A stretch of 64,000 nt of DNA from Malus domestica (GCF_042453785.1 NC_091665.1:30405001-30469000), one strand, 5' to 3'; shown: positions 36,429 to 51,559, counted from the first letter of the stretch. Numbers and translations are program-made. Notes: generated by a model not told the origin, from the letters alone.

Positions 36429-37936
36429 GGACCATCCTTTTCTCCTCACCCTCCCCCGATCACTCTCCCTCTCTTCCTGGCCCGCACTGGAGCACAGTCA
36501 TTGTGCTTGCACCTCACCGACGAGTTTTCGACAGTGCAACTAAGGTAAGCCTCCTAAGATCCCCTTAGATCATGTTTTAGGTTAGTTTAGGGTGGTTTTG
36601 AGAACCTTGGTAACGTTTGAACGCATGAACAACTCATGGAAGCATTCTCCATTCTTTTTTACGAACCTCGTAAGTTGAAGACCATTTTCCGGCTAACTCC
36701 GGCCACCAAACGCCTTGAAATTGGTATGAATTTCTTCCTTGTTCGGCTTCATTTTGGTATATTGCACGACCTGTTTTGGTTACGTTTTGGGATTAAACGG
36801 AGCTTGGAAAGATCCGACTTTCCTCGTCTTCGAAACCAGCCTGGAAACGGGGCCAAGCCCGACCCAAAGACACTAACCCGGCCTAATCCTTGGGTCAAGC
36901 TATCCGGCCCAATCTCTTAATCCAGTAGCCCAGGTCCAAAACCCTAAACTCTAACACCTAAAGCCATTACCCATTAGCCCTATCTCGCCCCAACCCAAAA
37001 CCCAAATAAGGAACCGGCCCATTAACTCAAACCCACCCCAAACCGGCCCAACCTAGGACCAAGCCCAACCAGGATGGAATATTCCATCATGGAATATTCC
37101 TGAAATATTCTCTAAAATATTTATGAAACATTTTCTTGAAAATATTCTTGGAATATTCTTTGTGCTGATTTTTTTGTTGATTTTTACGAAATTTGCTTGA
37201 GATCCTTCTTAGGTAATTCAACATTTCGAGTTCGTTTTCGACGTCTGTTTTCTCAAATTAAATTTTTTGAATAGAGTTTTATTAATTGGACCCTTCATGT
37301 GCTTAGGTGCATTTATTGTGGCGTTTCCGGCTTCGCTAGTTTGCGTGGCTATTCATCAGCGAATTATCTATGAGTGGACCCCTTCTAAAATACATGTTTT
37401 AATAGTAGAAATACATACATGAAAAACATGATTTAATGGTTACGTTTTATAAGCAAATTAGATTTACGCTTTATGATTATTATGGTTTACTGAGAATATT
37501 TTGAAAAACCATACTTTATTGAACTTCTGTTCTTTGTAGTATATATGATGGATGACTATATACTATTTAGAAACATGTTTTTACACTTCTTTGTAGTATA
37601 TAGATGGATGACTATATATTATGAAGATGTTTTTGAGATATATATACGTATGTTGGAAAGATTATATTATATGTCATTTGCTCATTCAATTTTATATTAT
37701 TTCTTTTTAGTATTCTAGTTAGTTATATCCTCTGAACATGTTCCTCATTTGCATATTAATTATATTTAAAATTTATAAGTCTTATTTATATTCTTTAGTT
37801 CTCATACATCTTAGTATAGTTTCGTTACCTTCGGATGTCGGCTAGCACGTACCTAATGTTCGAGGAATATCAGGACCAGACGTGTCAATAAGTATTTCCG
37901 ATTTGGTTGTCGAACTCAAAGCTTTGTTTAAATGAT

Positions 37937-38188
37937 AAGTCTCCTACTTGTGGTGGGACGAAGCGGTTGGTAATTGAACATGGAATAGGAACACATCATT
38001 GAACTGGTTCATATCTACTGTCTCTCTGGATAGTGCCATTTCCAACAGCCACTCATCTTGACAAGTCTCCTACTTGTGGTGGGACGAAGCGGTTGGTAAT
38101 TGAACATGGAATAGGAACACATCATTGAACTGGTTCATATCTACTGTCTCTCTGGATAGTGCCATTTCCAACAGCCACTCATCTTGAC
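37937..38188. repeat. perfect 126-base tandem duplication
   Basis: The unit begins AAGTCTCCTACTTGTGG and ends CACTCATCTTGAC. Copy 1 is 37937-38062 and copy 2 is 38063-38188, with no difference I could find. Identity over 126 bases means a recent event or an assembly artefact. On the minus strand each unit has a short open frame (DEWLLEMALSRETVDMNQF) whose origin I do not recognise. Confidence 0.85.
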
Positions 38189-38471
38189 ATACGAATAATA
38201 TATATATATATATAGCATATACTCTTTAGTGCCTAACCAAATTAAGAACTTAATCAAGCACACGCTTGAGGGAAATATATATATGTATATGTGTGTGTGT
38301 GTGTGTGTGTGTGACTAAATTGTGATTAGGGTTAAGGAAAAAATCCTATCAACCATTCTAATCAGATGAATAAACTGATTTGTTTTTATCCTAAATGAGT
38401 GTAATCTTAAGCTGAACCAAAGCATACCATAATTATTGTGGTTCGACTGAAATTGGTCCTTTAAAATGAAT
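38189..38471. other. simple repeats, no gene
   Basis: (TA)n near 38200-38214 and (TG)n at about 38287-38313 in AT-rich sequence. Confidence 0.7.
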
Positions 38472-38636
38472 GAGGATCCTTTTTAGATCCTTATTGTGAG
38501 GAGTCTGATGATCATTAAATCGTGTCTGTTCATTGTACATCGTACAATCAGAAATTATTTTAAATTAAATATAAATAGTATCTGACGAAAACTGATCGTA
38601 CGATATACGATGAACGAACACGATTTGCGGATCCTC
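38472..38636. repeat. fold-back MITE (family B)
   Basis: The arms run GAGGATCC ... TCATTGTACATCGTACAATC and, inverted, GGATCC ... TCATCGTATATCGTACGATC around an AAATTAAATATAAATA centre. Relatives are at 46229-46462 and, partial, 13427-13533. Confidence 0.65.
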
Positions 38637-38974
38637 CTTGTGGTTTTAAAATTACATAAGCTTAATTATTTATTATATTTTTCGAAATTTGTTATTAGTA
38701 GTTGTCCTGAAGGAATTCGATCTTTTTACTAGGTCGGTTTTACTTTAGTTCGATTATGCTAATAGTGCGAGCCTAAACGAAACAAAACCGGATGACAATA
38801 TTATTACATTAGTTCGTAGTAAAACTACAGTAATACTAAGGGTGAAGCTATATAAACTATATATGCATAAACCATATGTTGTAGATTACAGCGCGATTGA
38901 TGGTTGCATTTTTCTTAATAAGGAATCCAATTATTAAACGCGGCATTACGTGGTTCATAAAAAAAGTTTAGAAA

Positions 38975-39152
38975 CATGGTCTCTCTATATTTTCCAAATG
39001 CTAAACCAAAACCTGAACCATGGTCTCTCTATATTTTCCAAATGCTAAACCAAAACCTGAACCCTAAACACCTATTGCGTCAGCTGAACCCTAAACACCT
39101 ATTGCGTCAGCTGAACCCTAAACACCTATTGTGTCAGCTGAACCCTAAACAC
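38975..39152. repeat. two interlocked minisatellites (44 and 27 bases)
   Basis: A 44-base unit starting CATGGTCTCTCTATATTTTC is present twice (38975-39018 and 39019-39062). Its end runs into a 27-base unit, CTGAACCCTAAACACCTATT plus GCGTCAG, present about 3.5 times (39057-39152). The open frame over it is a product of the repeat and not a gene. Confidence 0.85.
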
Positions 39153-39179
39153 TTTAGCCACTATTCGGGAGGCTGGCTA

Positions 39180-39600
39180 GGGCCTAGCGTCTAGACTGGT
39201 AGGTGGGCGCTTAGGTGGATTAGGCGGATTTGAGTAAATCTATTATATTTTATTTAAATAAGTGTCTGCTTATACTTCAAATATTTATAATTTCATCATA
39301 AACTACAAAATAAAATGACATATATATTATAAAGTATTGAAACATAATGAAAACATAGGGAACAAGCATTTAATGTGTGTTCATTTAAGTATGCAACAAG
39401 TCTCTTACAATTTATTAAAAACATAAAACGCAAAATGAAAGTTATCTATTTTCTGTCTAAGTGAGTCGCAACCTAAGCGAGTGCATAGGCGGGTTTGGAC
39501 GGGCTAAACAGGTGCCAAGGCGATCTAAGTGGGCACCTCAGCAGGTTTAGGTGCATTTTCTTAATTTTTAAACGTCTAAGCATGAATCTGGACGGTGACC
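39180..39600. repeat. probable MITE with GGTGGGCGC / GGCACC-type ends
   Basis: TAGGTGGGCGCTTAGGTGG near 39199 and CTAAGTGGGCACCTCAGCAGG near 39524 sit at the two sides of an AT-rich centre. The words AGGCGG and TAAGCG recur in both. Exact ends were not resolved. Confidence 0.35.
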
Positions 39601-39639
39601 AACCGTCTAGACAAGAATTTTTAGAACAGTATGCGTCAA

Positions 39640-40005
39640 CCCTTACTATGTACACAGAAATTGAAGCTTGAAAACACAAAAATACCCTTATGTCTGCATC
39701 TCAATTGCGAATGCGGAAGTTTGTCTTCTTCTCAATTGCGAATGCGGAAGTCTGGAAGAGTACGCTAGAAAAATTAAAATTCCTGACATGCAATGCATCT
39801 GCTCTACCTAAAACCCTAAAAACAATACCCAAACACCTGCAACGTACACAGAATTTGAAGCTTCAAGACACAAAAATGCCCTTATCTCTTCTTTTCCATT
39901 GTGAATGTGGAAGTCTGGAAGAGCACGCTAGAAAAATTAAAATTTCTAACATGCAATGCATCTGCTCTACCTAAAATCCTAAAAACAATATCGAAACACC
40001 TGCAA
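39640..40005. repeat. 163-base tandem repeat, about 2.3 units
   Basis: TCTGGAAGAGTACGCTAGAA at 39751 recurs as TCTGGAAGAGCACGCTAGAA at 39914. The surrounding ATGCAATGCATCTGCTC and CACCTGCAACGT also recur at the same spacing. A partial unit precedes 39690. Confidence 0.75.
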
Positions 40006-40006
40006 C

Positions 40007-40008
40007 GT

Positions 40009-40036
<28 letters not shown>
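40007..40036. repeat. (TA)n microsatellite
   Basis: About fourteen TA units directly before the family C MITE. Confidence 0.9.
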
Positions 40037-40039
<3 letters not shown>

Positions 40040-40397
40040 AACTTTTAAGGAAAGAGATCTCATATTTTCATAAGAATTGGAATTAGTTGTGGGGTCCACA
40101 TCACATCAAACTTTAACGATCCGAACTGTCTATTGTTCAAGTTGCACCTCATAAATCATCCTTGTAAAATATTAGCCAAATCGGAAATGTTTAAGGTATA
40201 TAATTAAGTTTTAAAAAATTACCAAATACTTTGTTATATAAGAAACAATAAAATGTTATCTTGATCATTAAATAGGCAAATAGTTTCAGATTGAATTAAA
40301 TTTTTGCAAGGATGATTTATGAATCAAAACTTAAAAAATAAACGGTTTGGATCATTGAAATTCGATGTGAAGTGAGCTCCACACCTAATCCCTATTT
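40037..40397. repeat. MITE of family C (uninterrupted copy)
   Basis: It has TTAGTTGTGGGGTCCACATC and AACGATCCGAACTG on the left, with the inverted forms ATTGAAATTCGATGTG and GAGCTCCACACCTAA on the right. Its middle reads GATCATTAAATAGGCAAATA, the same site that is filled by a SINE in the copy at 44765-45340. Confidence 0.7.
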
Positions 40398-40436
40398 GCT
40401 TTTTGGCACCACTCTAGCATAATCATTTCAATATTT

Positions 40437-43400
40437 AACTACTAGAAATTTGGCTAAAAGACACCCTTTTCATTGGTGTCTATTGTCAATTGTGGATACT
40501 CTCATTGGTGGCAAACCTCAATGGCCACCAAGCAGCCACTAAATTAGAGAACATGTCCTATGTAGAGCACTTTATTGTAACAAACACCACCAATTAGATA
40601 ACGGTGGCACAATGAATAGTTACACCTTTGAAATATTATATACTTTTTATACATTGGTGGCCATGTTGTAATATGTTTTTAAAAAAAAAAACAAGGGCCA
40701 TTAATCTAGACTATATATATAGTTAATAGACTACACAGAATTGCAGTTTTGCTAAACACATATTCAAAAAAATCAGATCTAAAACCAATGAGCTATACTA
40801 AAAAATATGAAACTATCCGTCAAAGTACGAAACAGGCACCAAATTTGAAGGAAATTGCCACTTAAAAGACTTCACATTTTCTTGAACACCTCCAAACATG
40901 TTTTTTAATAATGACGTGCTCATCGTAATGCTTGAGCCTTAGTAATTGCTATCTCTACCTGCAAACACATAAGCACATAGATCAAATGACTAAAATACAC
41001 ACAAAAGTATGCCTTTACAGTTTTATTGTTTCCTACAACCTGCATAAAAAGCATATACTTGCGAGTATGAGTCTCTAACATTCCACACGAAAAACTGATG
41101 TGGCAAGTAGATCAATTTTTCAGCAGATAAATTCATGAGTCTCAACATTTCACAAGTGATATACTTGCGAGTAGATAAATTTTCGATCAGCGGATATGGT
41201 TATCAATTATGACATCACAAAAACATTCTAAAGTTAAGACTCACTATTTTGAAGTAGTGGCTTGATGTTATCAATTTACATCAAAGTGAACCATTTATTT
41301 AATGTTTGGGTCTTAATATATTACAAATTCAACATCAACACAAGCACCAACAAATTTCAATTTGTTTTCATTTCTTTTTATTCCTTTTTGTTCAACCCAA
41401 TCAACTTCCTTGAGAAATAAAACAAAAGGTAAAGAGAGAAAGAGAGAGTTCCCAATCTAACTCAACTTCGCCTTTGGAAACTAGGCACTGGAAATAGAGA
41501 TGGACTTGCTGAATATTGATAGACTTGGTGGCTCTGAAAACTAAGTACTAAGATAAATTTGTTAAGTAATTTTATCATGCTCAGGTTTTTTTTTTTTTTT
41601 TAAGGACAAAATAATCACCCAAAATTAAAAGCAATTGAGAGCGAGATTGAGATAGAAAGACACAGATGTTACACTTTTATCGTATGAAATACAACATGAT
41701 ATGTATACTCTTAACTGGAAGATTGAAAACAATGCTATAACCAAAACTGAAGAGAATAGTAATGTCACATAATGGGGAGAAAAAGAAGGAAAAGAACATA
41801 CCTTCTAGCTTCACCAAGTATACTCTTAAGGTTCTCCACGTAGTGATCGTCAGGTAGGTTCTCTACCAAAATAGTGCACTATAATGCACAAATTAGATGC
41901 TTGAAGTTTCCGAAAAATAATACTTAAAAAAATTAAAATCAAGTTCGAAAGGATACCTTTGGATCCCTGTTTTCAGTTAATGGAAGGGGATGAATCTGTT
42001 ACACTTTTCCATTCGAACTCACAACCTACAAGAAAGAGATGTATGCTTATCTTTAGCATATTTGTCATTCAACTTGCACTTAATTCTATAATAGAGAACA
42101 AACTTAGAACATTACAAGGAGGGAAGACTCCCTCAATGCAGTCCCTATTGACAAATTGTTTCAGACGAGCTTTTTCATTTTTCTAAAAAAAGCAACAACT
42201 GAAATTGGAATTGCAAAAAGAATTGGCAATAGTTAGTGAAAACTGTTAATATGACAGTGTGAAGAAAAGGTGGTGCACAAGAAGTAATATTGTTATAGAT
42301 AAAAAAATAATAATAATAAATAACTAGAACTTACTGATCTAAAAGATTCAAGATTGGGAGCTTCATCTTTAACTATAATATCAATTACATTGTGGTTAAG
42401 GAGAAAATCACCCTGTTCACCTTAGTTTTTTTTAGAAGAACCATGTTCACCTTAGTTTCACTCACAACATTCCAAGGCTTCCATTCTTCTCGGCCCAGGT
42501 TGGAAACAACCTTGGTTAACCTTCTTCGTCCTCAATCTTCGACATGCATAGAGAAAATGGAATTAAAATTCGAAATCTAGAATCGATCCAAAAACTAAAA
42601 GTTTTTATTTTGAGAAATCACTTACAGTAGGGAACAGCCACGAGGAGATGATCATTTTTACCTCTTGGGTTAAGGTCCAATTCCGGAAAACTTCGCCGAA
42701 AATTGGCCGGAAAACCCGCGGTCACCGTTTCTTAGATCTGAAATTCAGAAAATTCGGCTACGAATTTGTAGAAACTAACTTAAGGGTTGGAAAGAGGAAG
42801 GGAAGAGGCTTCTGGAGGTATAATTTGATGGTCATTGGTGACCGGAGGACGGAGGCGTTGCTGCATGAAAGAGAAGAGGTAGAGAGAGGATACAGGAAGG
42901 AGGAGAGAGAGAATGAAGGGGGAAGCGAGCGGAGAGAATGAAAGGGAGGAGTTGGACTTTTGTGAAGGGGAGAGATGTTCATTGTTTTTTTTATTTGTTT
43001 TTTTGGTGCCCAATAAATTCTATTGGTGACCCATTTAATCACAAATGCACATAAAGATGGCAATGGGGCGGATCAGATTCAGATGTGCCATCCCTATACC
43101 TGAACCCGTTTATTTTTCCCAAACCCGAAACCGTAGAATCCCCGAACGGGTTTTCCCCATAACCGAACCCATTGAGTAATGAATTTTCTATCGAGCAATG
43201 GTTTTTCCCATTATAATATTTTTATATTTTTATATTATTAATTAAATAGTAAATTTTAAATAAAAAATTAAATAGATTACTGATATAATGCATATACAGC
43301 ATACATTAAATAAGATTAAATATTAAATACTAAATAGTGTTATTAATACAATTGATACAAACAATGCATGTGATAAATATTGTTAAAAATGAGATTAATA

Positions 43401-43889
43401 CTATTAATAATTGATAAGAATATAATTTATATTATTAATGATTATTGATAACTCTCTTCTCTATATAATAAATATTGATATTTTTTTATTAATTCAAAAC
43501 AGTTCGGTTTCGAGTATGGGTTCAGGGCGGATAGCCTAATAACCATAACCAAACTCAAAACCGAAAAGTTTACCTGACGGTTAACCATAATTGTAAAATA
43601 CCCGAAATTTAATCCCCAAAATCAAACCGTTCGGATCGGTTACCTATAGAGAACGGGTTTGACGGGTCAAATTGCCATCCCTAAATGCACAAGAAATTAT
43701 TTTTTAAGAAATAAAGCTATTTAACAGCCACCAATTATTGGTGTCTCAATGTTGAAGGCTACCCATATCAGTGGCATTCCACTGTAAAGACACCAAAAAA
43801 TAGTAAGAGTGCTTTATATCTATGGCATTGGCTACCAATTGCAAATGGTGTGTAAAAAATGGTGTCCTATAAACATAATTCTAGTAGTG
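40437..43889. mobile_element. CACTA-like element, non-autonomous
   Basis: The right end inverted is CACTACTAGAATT. The left end is AACTACTAGAAATT, with A in place of the first C. TTT flanks both sides (40434-40436 and 43890-43892), the 3-base duplication usual for CACTA elements. Both subterminal zones repeat GGTGTC/GACACC and GGTGGC/GCCACC words. I could not read a transposase; short frames near 41959-42186 and 42648-42941 have no recognised domain. A separate MITE is nested at 43052-43682. Confidence 0.72.
43052..43682. mobile_element. MITE with 9-base target duplication, nested in the CACTA element
   Basis: AAATGCACA at 43043-43051 is repeated at 43683-43691. The ends pair as AAAGATGGCAAT and, inverted, AGGGATGGCAAT. 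The subterminal zones contain ACCCGAAAC/CGGGTTT words on opposite strands. A 9-base duplication fits a Mutator-like MITE. Confidence 0.72.
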
Positions 43890-44057
43890 TTTGTTGAGTC
43901 ACATTCCCTTCGGGTCTGGCTCTGAGAATTATAAGTCAATAAGATCAATGATTCAAACTGAATTTTATGAGTACTGTTTCAATATGTGATATTATCTGGA
44001 AGCAGTTACTATCCTACAGTCAATGTGAATAGGAATATCACAGTAACTGTGAACATG

Positions 44058-44193
44058 AATTTTTATGGTTCGGTGAAAAGTAATTAAGCTGCAGTTGGTT
44101 TCATCATTAGAGATGCAAATGGAAGACCTGTTCTTGCGCTGAGTAGGAAACTTGGCAATGTTTATGTGCCTATTGCAAAAGGATTATCAGATT
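44058..44193 (+). pseudogene. RNase H-like N-terminal fragment
   Basis: The frame reads NFYGSVKSN, a TAA at 44085-44087, then AAVGFIIRDANGRPVLALSR and KLGNVYVPIAK. In the RNase H-like family the first block normally has Asp where this copy has Tyr (NFDGS), so the catalytic Asp is lost as well as the frame. No continuation was seen after 44193. Confidence 0.65.
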
Positions 44194-44455
44194 AATTTTC
44201 TATTTTGAAGAATTTGACGGATATTTTTGTTGAGTAATTATGTGGTTTTCACCTTTGTGTGATGAGTTTTGTGATCTCGTCTTTTAACAATGATGTTATA
44301 TAGTCTCTCTTCTCTGTCATAACTTTATGTGACCTCACTATTCAGCAATGACCGGTGTGTTCGCCGATGCAGATTTGTCACGTCTATCATATTTTGCACC
44401 AGGTTTGTATAGGTGGCGTCTGTAGTTTTGTGCATGTGATAGTTGTTTAAGTTTA

Positions 44456-44604
44456 GGGGTGTGATATCTACACACCCCATTTTACTTCTCACACACCTTT
44501 TTAATTTTCAGCCGTCAGATCAGATTGAATTGAAGAAGATCAACGGACAGAAATTATCAAGGGGTGTGTGAGAAGTAAAATGAGGTGTGTGGATAGCACA
44601 TCCC
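44456..44604. repeat. hAT-like MITE, hairpin-forming
   Basis: TAAGTTTA is duplicated at 44448-44455 and 44605-44612 (8 bases, as in hAT elements). The arms, about 42 bases each, run GGGGTGTGATATCTACACAC against inverted GGGATGTGCTATCCACACAC and continue with a shared TTTTACTTCTCACACACC. Few mismatches, so the transcript would fold into a long hairpin. Confidence 0.8.
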
Positions 44605-44764
44605 TAAGTTTATTCTTGTTGTTTGTTTGCACAAATTCACATCAGATCAATTTCTTGGTTACTTGAGCAATATTGTACCCAATTAGCACTCTATATTTGT
44701 TTTTGGAGACAATAAATGAAATACCGCTCTATTGTTTCTTGTGTGTGTGTGTGAAGCCTTTAAG

Positions 44765-45340
44765 GGAATGAATCTCTATTTTTTTTTTTTTTTGTAAAAA
44801 TGGAGATTAGTTGTGGGGTCCACACCACATCAAACTTTAACGATCTAAACCGTATATTTCTCAAGTTGCACCTTGTAGATCATCGTTATAAAATATTAGC
44901 TAAATTGGAAATATTTAAGATATCTAATTTGGTTCAAAGAAATTAACAAATACTTTGTTATATAAGAAACAATAAAATTTTATCTTGATAATTAAATAGG
45001 TAAATGGAGGTTGCACTTGGTGCGATGGCAAGTGCCTTCGCCCATGAGCGGTAGGTCTCGGGTTCGAGACTTGGGAGCAGCCTCTCCATAAATGGGGGTA
45101 AGGCTAGCCGACATTCACCTCTCCCAGACCCTGTGTAAAGCGGGAGCCTTGTGCACTGGGTACGACAAAATTAAATAGGTAAATGGTTTCGAATTGAATT
45201 GAATTTTTGTAAGGATGATCTATGAATCGAGACTTACAAAATAGACGATTCGGATCATTGAAGTTCGATGTGAAGTGAGTCCCACACCAAATTCTCAATT
45301 TAAAAAAAAAAATAGAGATCCCTTGCATAAAGAGCTTGTA
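44765..45340. repeat. MITE of family C split by a SINE
   Basis: Left part to 45007 has TTAGTTGTGGGGTCCACACC and the inner TTTGTTATATAAGAAACAAT. The right part from 45169 has TTGAAGTTCGATGTGAAGTG and TCCCACACCAAATTC. The two halves join in the same order as the copy at 40037-40397 once the insert is removed. Confidence 0.75.
45008..45168 (+). mobile_element. tRNA-derived SINE (Au-like)
   Basis: Box A TGGTGCGATGG is at 45018-45028 and box B GGTTCGAGACT at 45061-45071. The 3' end has GAGCCTTGTGCACTGGGTAC, which I know from Au-type SINEs of plants. It is flanked by an 18-base duplication AATTAAATAGGTAAATGG (44990-45007 and 45169-45186). It is not a tRNA gene, since no cloverleaf can be completed. 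Confidence 0.85.
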
Positions 45341-46228
45341 TACATCTGCGTCCAGAAAAAATGTGCACCACCTTTGAGATTGGAAATAATTATTGAAGAT
45401 GGAAGCTCCAGAACTCGTTCGCCAGTATTTCTTTGAAGATGTTCTGAAGGAAGTAATTTTTTTTTTTTTTTTGGTAAACCGATGGAAGTAAACTTTGTGC
45501 CCGACTATCACTAACATTGGTCACTCCTTGGGTGAAACTTATGCTTGGGACCATACCAGTCCTACCTCTGTTCGATATACACTTCCTCTTTATCGTATTA
45601 TATGGGTTGTGTAAGAGGTTTTAACACCTATTCACTGTTCTATTTCTCTTTCAGCATCTTAAAAATGGCATTAACTAGAATTGTTAAGGATTTTTATTTA
45701 TATATTTTTATGTTCTAAGTTGAAGAACGCGTTTATGAGGTTTTGTAGTTCTAGCAGTTAAGTGTAGTTACTCATGCACACATGTTTAAATCGTACAAAG
45801 TTAAACATTACAACTTCAAACAATCCATTTTATCTTTTGTTTTCTTATGTTGCACTTCTCTTTTTGTATATATTTGAATCAAACTTGGCGATTGATGCAT
45901 GGTCTTATGTTTGATTTTCAATTGCCTATGTTAAAGACCACGTTAAAAGTTTTCGATTCCGCACTTAAGTTGCTTACTAAGAGATAGTAACTTTCATGAC
46001 AAGGATACACTGACACGGAACGTCACAATAACAATGTACTTGTGTCATGAAAGTTCTTCTCATATCTAGTTTAAAACTTGTATAGAGTGTAGATTTCGTG
46101 TCTAGGGAAGTATAAATCTTCAATAAAGATCTTCAAATACATGAAGCTATAGAAAATAATAATAAAAAAGAGGAAAATTTCTATGAACATAAGGAGTCTT
46201 CTTCCGAAGGGGTGCAGACGTGGCCATG
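45341..46228. other. intergenic, no gene recognised
   Basis: AT-rich, with a T-run near 45456-45471. No protein domain seen on either strand. Confidence 0.5.
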
Positions 46229-46462
46229 TTGGTGAGTTCACCAACGAATCCGGATCCTCTTTGTGAGGATCTTAAGAATTTGTGAATCGTGTTCGTTCAT
46301 TGTATATCGTGCGGTTAAAAATTATTTTAAATATTTTTATTTAAAATTAAATACAAACAATACTTGACAAAAACTGATCACACAATGTACGATGAATAGA
46401 TACAATTTACGGATCCCCACTTACCAAAAGGATCCAGAGAGGATTCTGTTGGTTCACCAACA
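46229..46462. repeat. fold-back MITE (family B) with GTTGGTGA ends
   Basis: The core GGATCC ... TTCATTGTATATCGTGCGG pairs with the inverted ATTCATCGTACATTGTGTGA. Outer ends GTTGGTGAGTTCACCAAC and inverted GTTGGTGAACCAAC extend beyond those of the copy at 38472, so this is either a longer member or an element inside another. Confidence 0.55.
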
Positions 46463-47532
46463 TTTAAGTACCATATGGGTGACCAACTTATCTTCCTCAC
46501 TTCTCACGACCACCAAACTGCTTTAATATGCTTCTTGTTTGCCTATAAATAAGTGGTCACCAAGTGCTTCATGCCCACATAACGTAAGCCTTTGATTATT
46601 CCCAGACTCCACATTTCTAGCTGTGATGGCTCCAACCTCCATCCATCTATCAAGGAACAAGAAAAGAAATAAAGGCTTTATTCTCTACTTTTATTCATGT
46701 ATTTCTTTACACTGGTACACTTGAATTATGTAATCTTATAAATCATGAAAGAATTCACAAAACATGCAATCTTCAACAATCATCTTGCATTTCCTATAAA
46801 GCTGTTTTTTTATTTTGTCCCTTGATTCTCTATTAACTTATTCAATTCAAAAATTAAGATAACGGGGACAGTATGAGGTGAAAAGAAGATCGACAATCAC
46901 CACAAGAGAAAGTGAATTTCGCATACTCCTATCTCCCCATGTGCATTCCTATTTGTTGTAAGAAACAATTTCCTCACATTTCTTTTCACCTATCCTCGAC
47001 TGTGATTTATTCAATCAAAAGGCTAAACTTAACAAGAACGTGCAAGAGGAAAAAAAAAAAAATGTGAAAATCCTGTTTCTATTATTTTGGACTGAATAAC
47101 TTAAAAAAGAATCGAGAAACAAAAACAAGAGGATGAGCGTAAAAAATACCGGGAGTATAACTTACTAACTCTATAATAGTAGTGCACAAGCGCTAAACAC
47201 TTAATACGACACTAACCACACATTCATACGTACTTTTATTATCAAATTTTTTTCTCTCACAATTAACACTAACAAAGTTGCAGATGAAAATAAAATCCTT
47301 TGTCAAATGAGAAATAAATACCCACCAGAGACTACAAACGGTGTAAAATGCTACTGCACAGTCAATCCCTCACTATGATTACATTCATGTTCAGCCTCCA
47401 ATACCATTCAAAAGGAAAAAGCTATAAAATTGTGAAATTGGAGAACTCAGTTTCAAATTAGGATAAACGACACGAGGAAGGTTAGAGCCGAAGAAGACAG
47501 CCTCCAGTAAATTCAGCATGCCGATACAACAT
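46463..47532. other. intergenic to HSP60 3' UTR
   Basis: AT-rich sequence. The end nearest 47532 must hold the 3' UTR of the minus-strand HSP60 gene. No other gene seen. Confidence 0.5.
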
Positions 47533-51455
<3,923 letters not shown>

Positions 51456-51514
51456 GATTGATGAAGTTGCAGAGCACCTTAGAGAGAGAAAGAAGGTGGG
51501 CAATCAGGAAAAGG

Positions 51515-51517
51515 CGA

Positions 51518-51552
<35 letters not shown>
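51515..51552. repeat. (GA)n tract in the HSP60 5' leader or promoter
   Basis: About 16 GA units beginning near 51519, followed by GGGAGAGAGC. It is (CT)n on the gene strand, a common and length-variable leader element in plants. Confidence 0.85.

Positions 51553-51559
<7 letters not shown>

Larger units (their letters stand above)
31217..37887 (+). mobile_element. solo LTR (Gypsy-type) interrupted by a Copia element
   Basis: It starts TGTAACAACC and ends GACGTGTCA, and is flanked by ATAAG on both sides (31212-31216 and 37888-37892). Without the Copia insertion it is about 1760 bases long and has no retroelement coding region. The end with GGCTAGCACGTACC is typical of plant Gypsy LTRs. A solo LTR arises by recombination between the LTRs of one element. 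Confidence 0.75.
31171..37939. repeat. 47-base tandem repeat split by the LTR insertions
   Basis: A 46-base unit with ATCGAACTCAAAGCTTTG and TTTAAATGATAAG lies at 31171-31216 and again at 37894-37939 with three mismatches. Removing the insertions between them leaves two adjacent copies, so the solo LTR landed in a pre-existing tandem repeat. Confidence 0.7.

Noticed and set aside
38975..39152. CRISPR-like array
   Set aside because: The repeats are adjacent with no unique spacers, and the window is a plant nuclear genome.
38976..39194. Open frame with LNPKHLLRQ repeats
   Set aside because: It is a translation of the 44- and 27-base minisatellites; a 27-base unit always gives a nine-residue repeat in an open frame.
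42648..42941. Possible captured gene in the CACTA element
   Set aside because: The frame is charged, low in complexity (repeated Glu/Arg) and matches no family I know; kept only as element interior.
45008..45090. tRNA gene
   Set aside because: A and B boxes are present but the stems of a tRNA cannot be formed; the 18-base duplication and tail make it a SINE.
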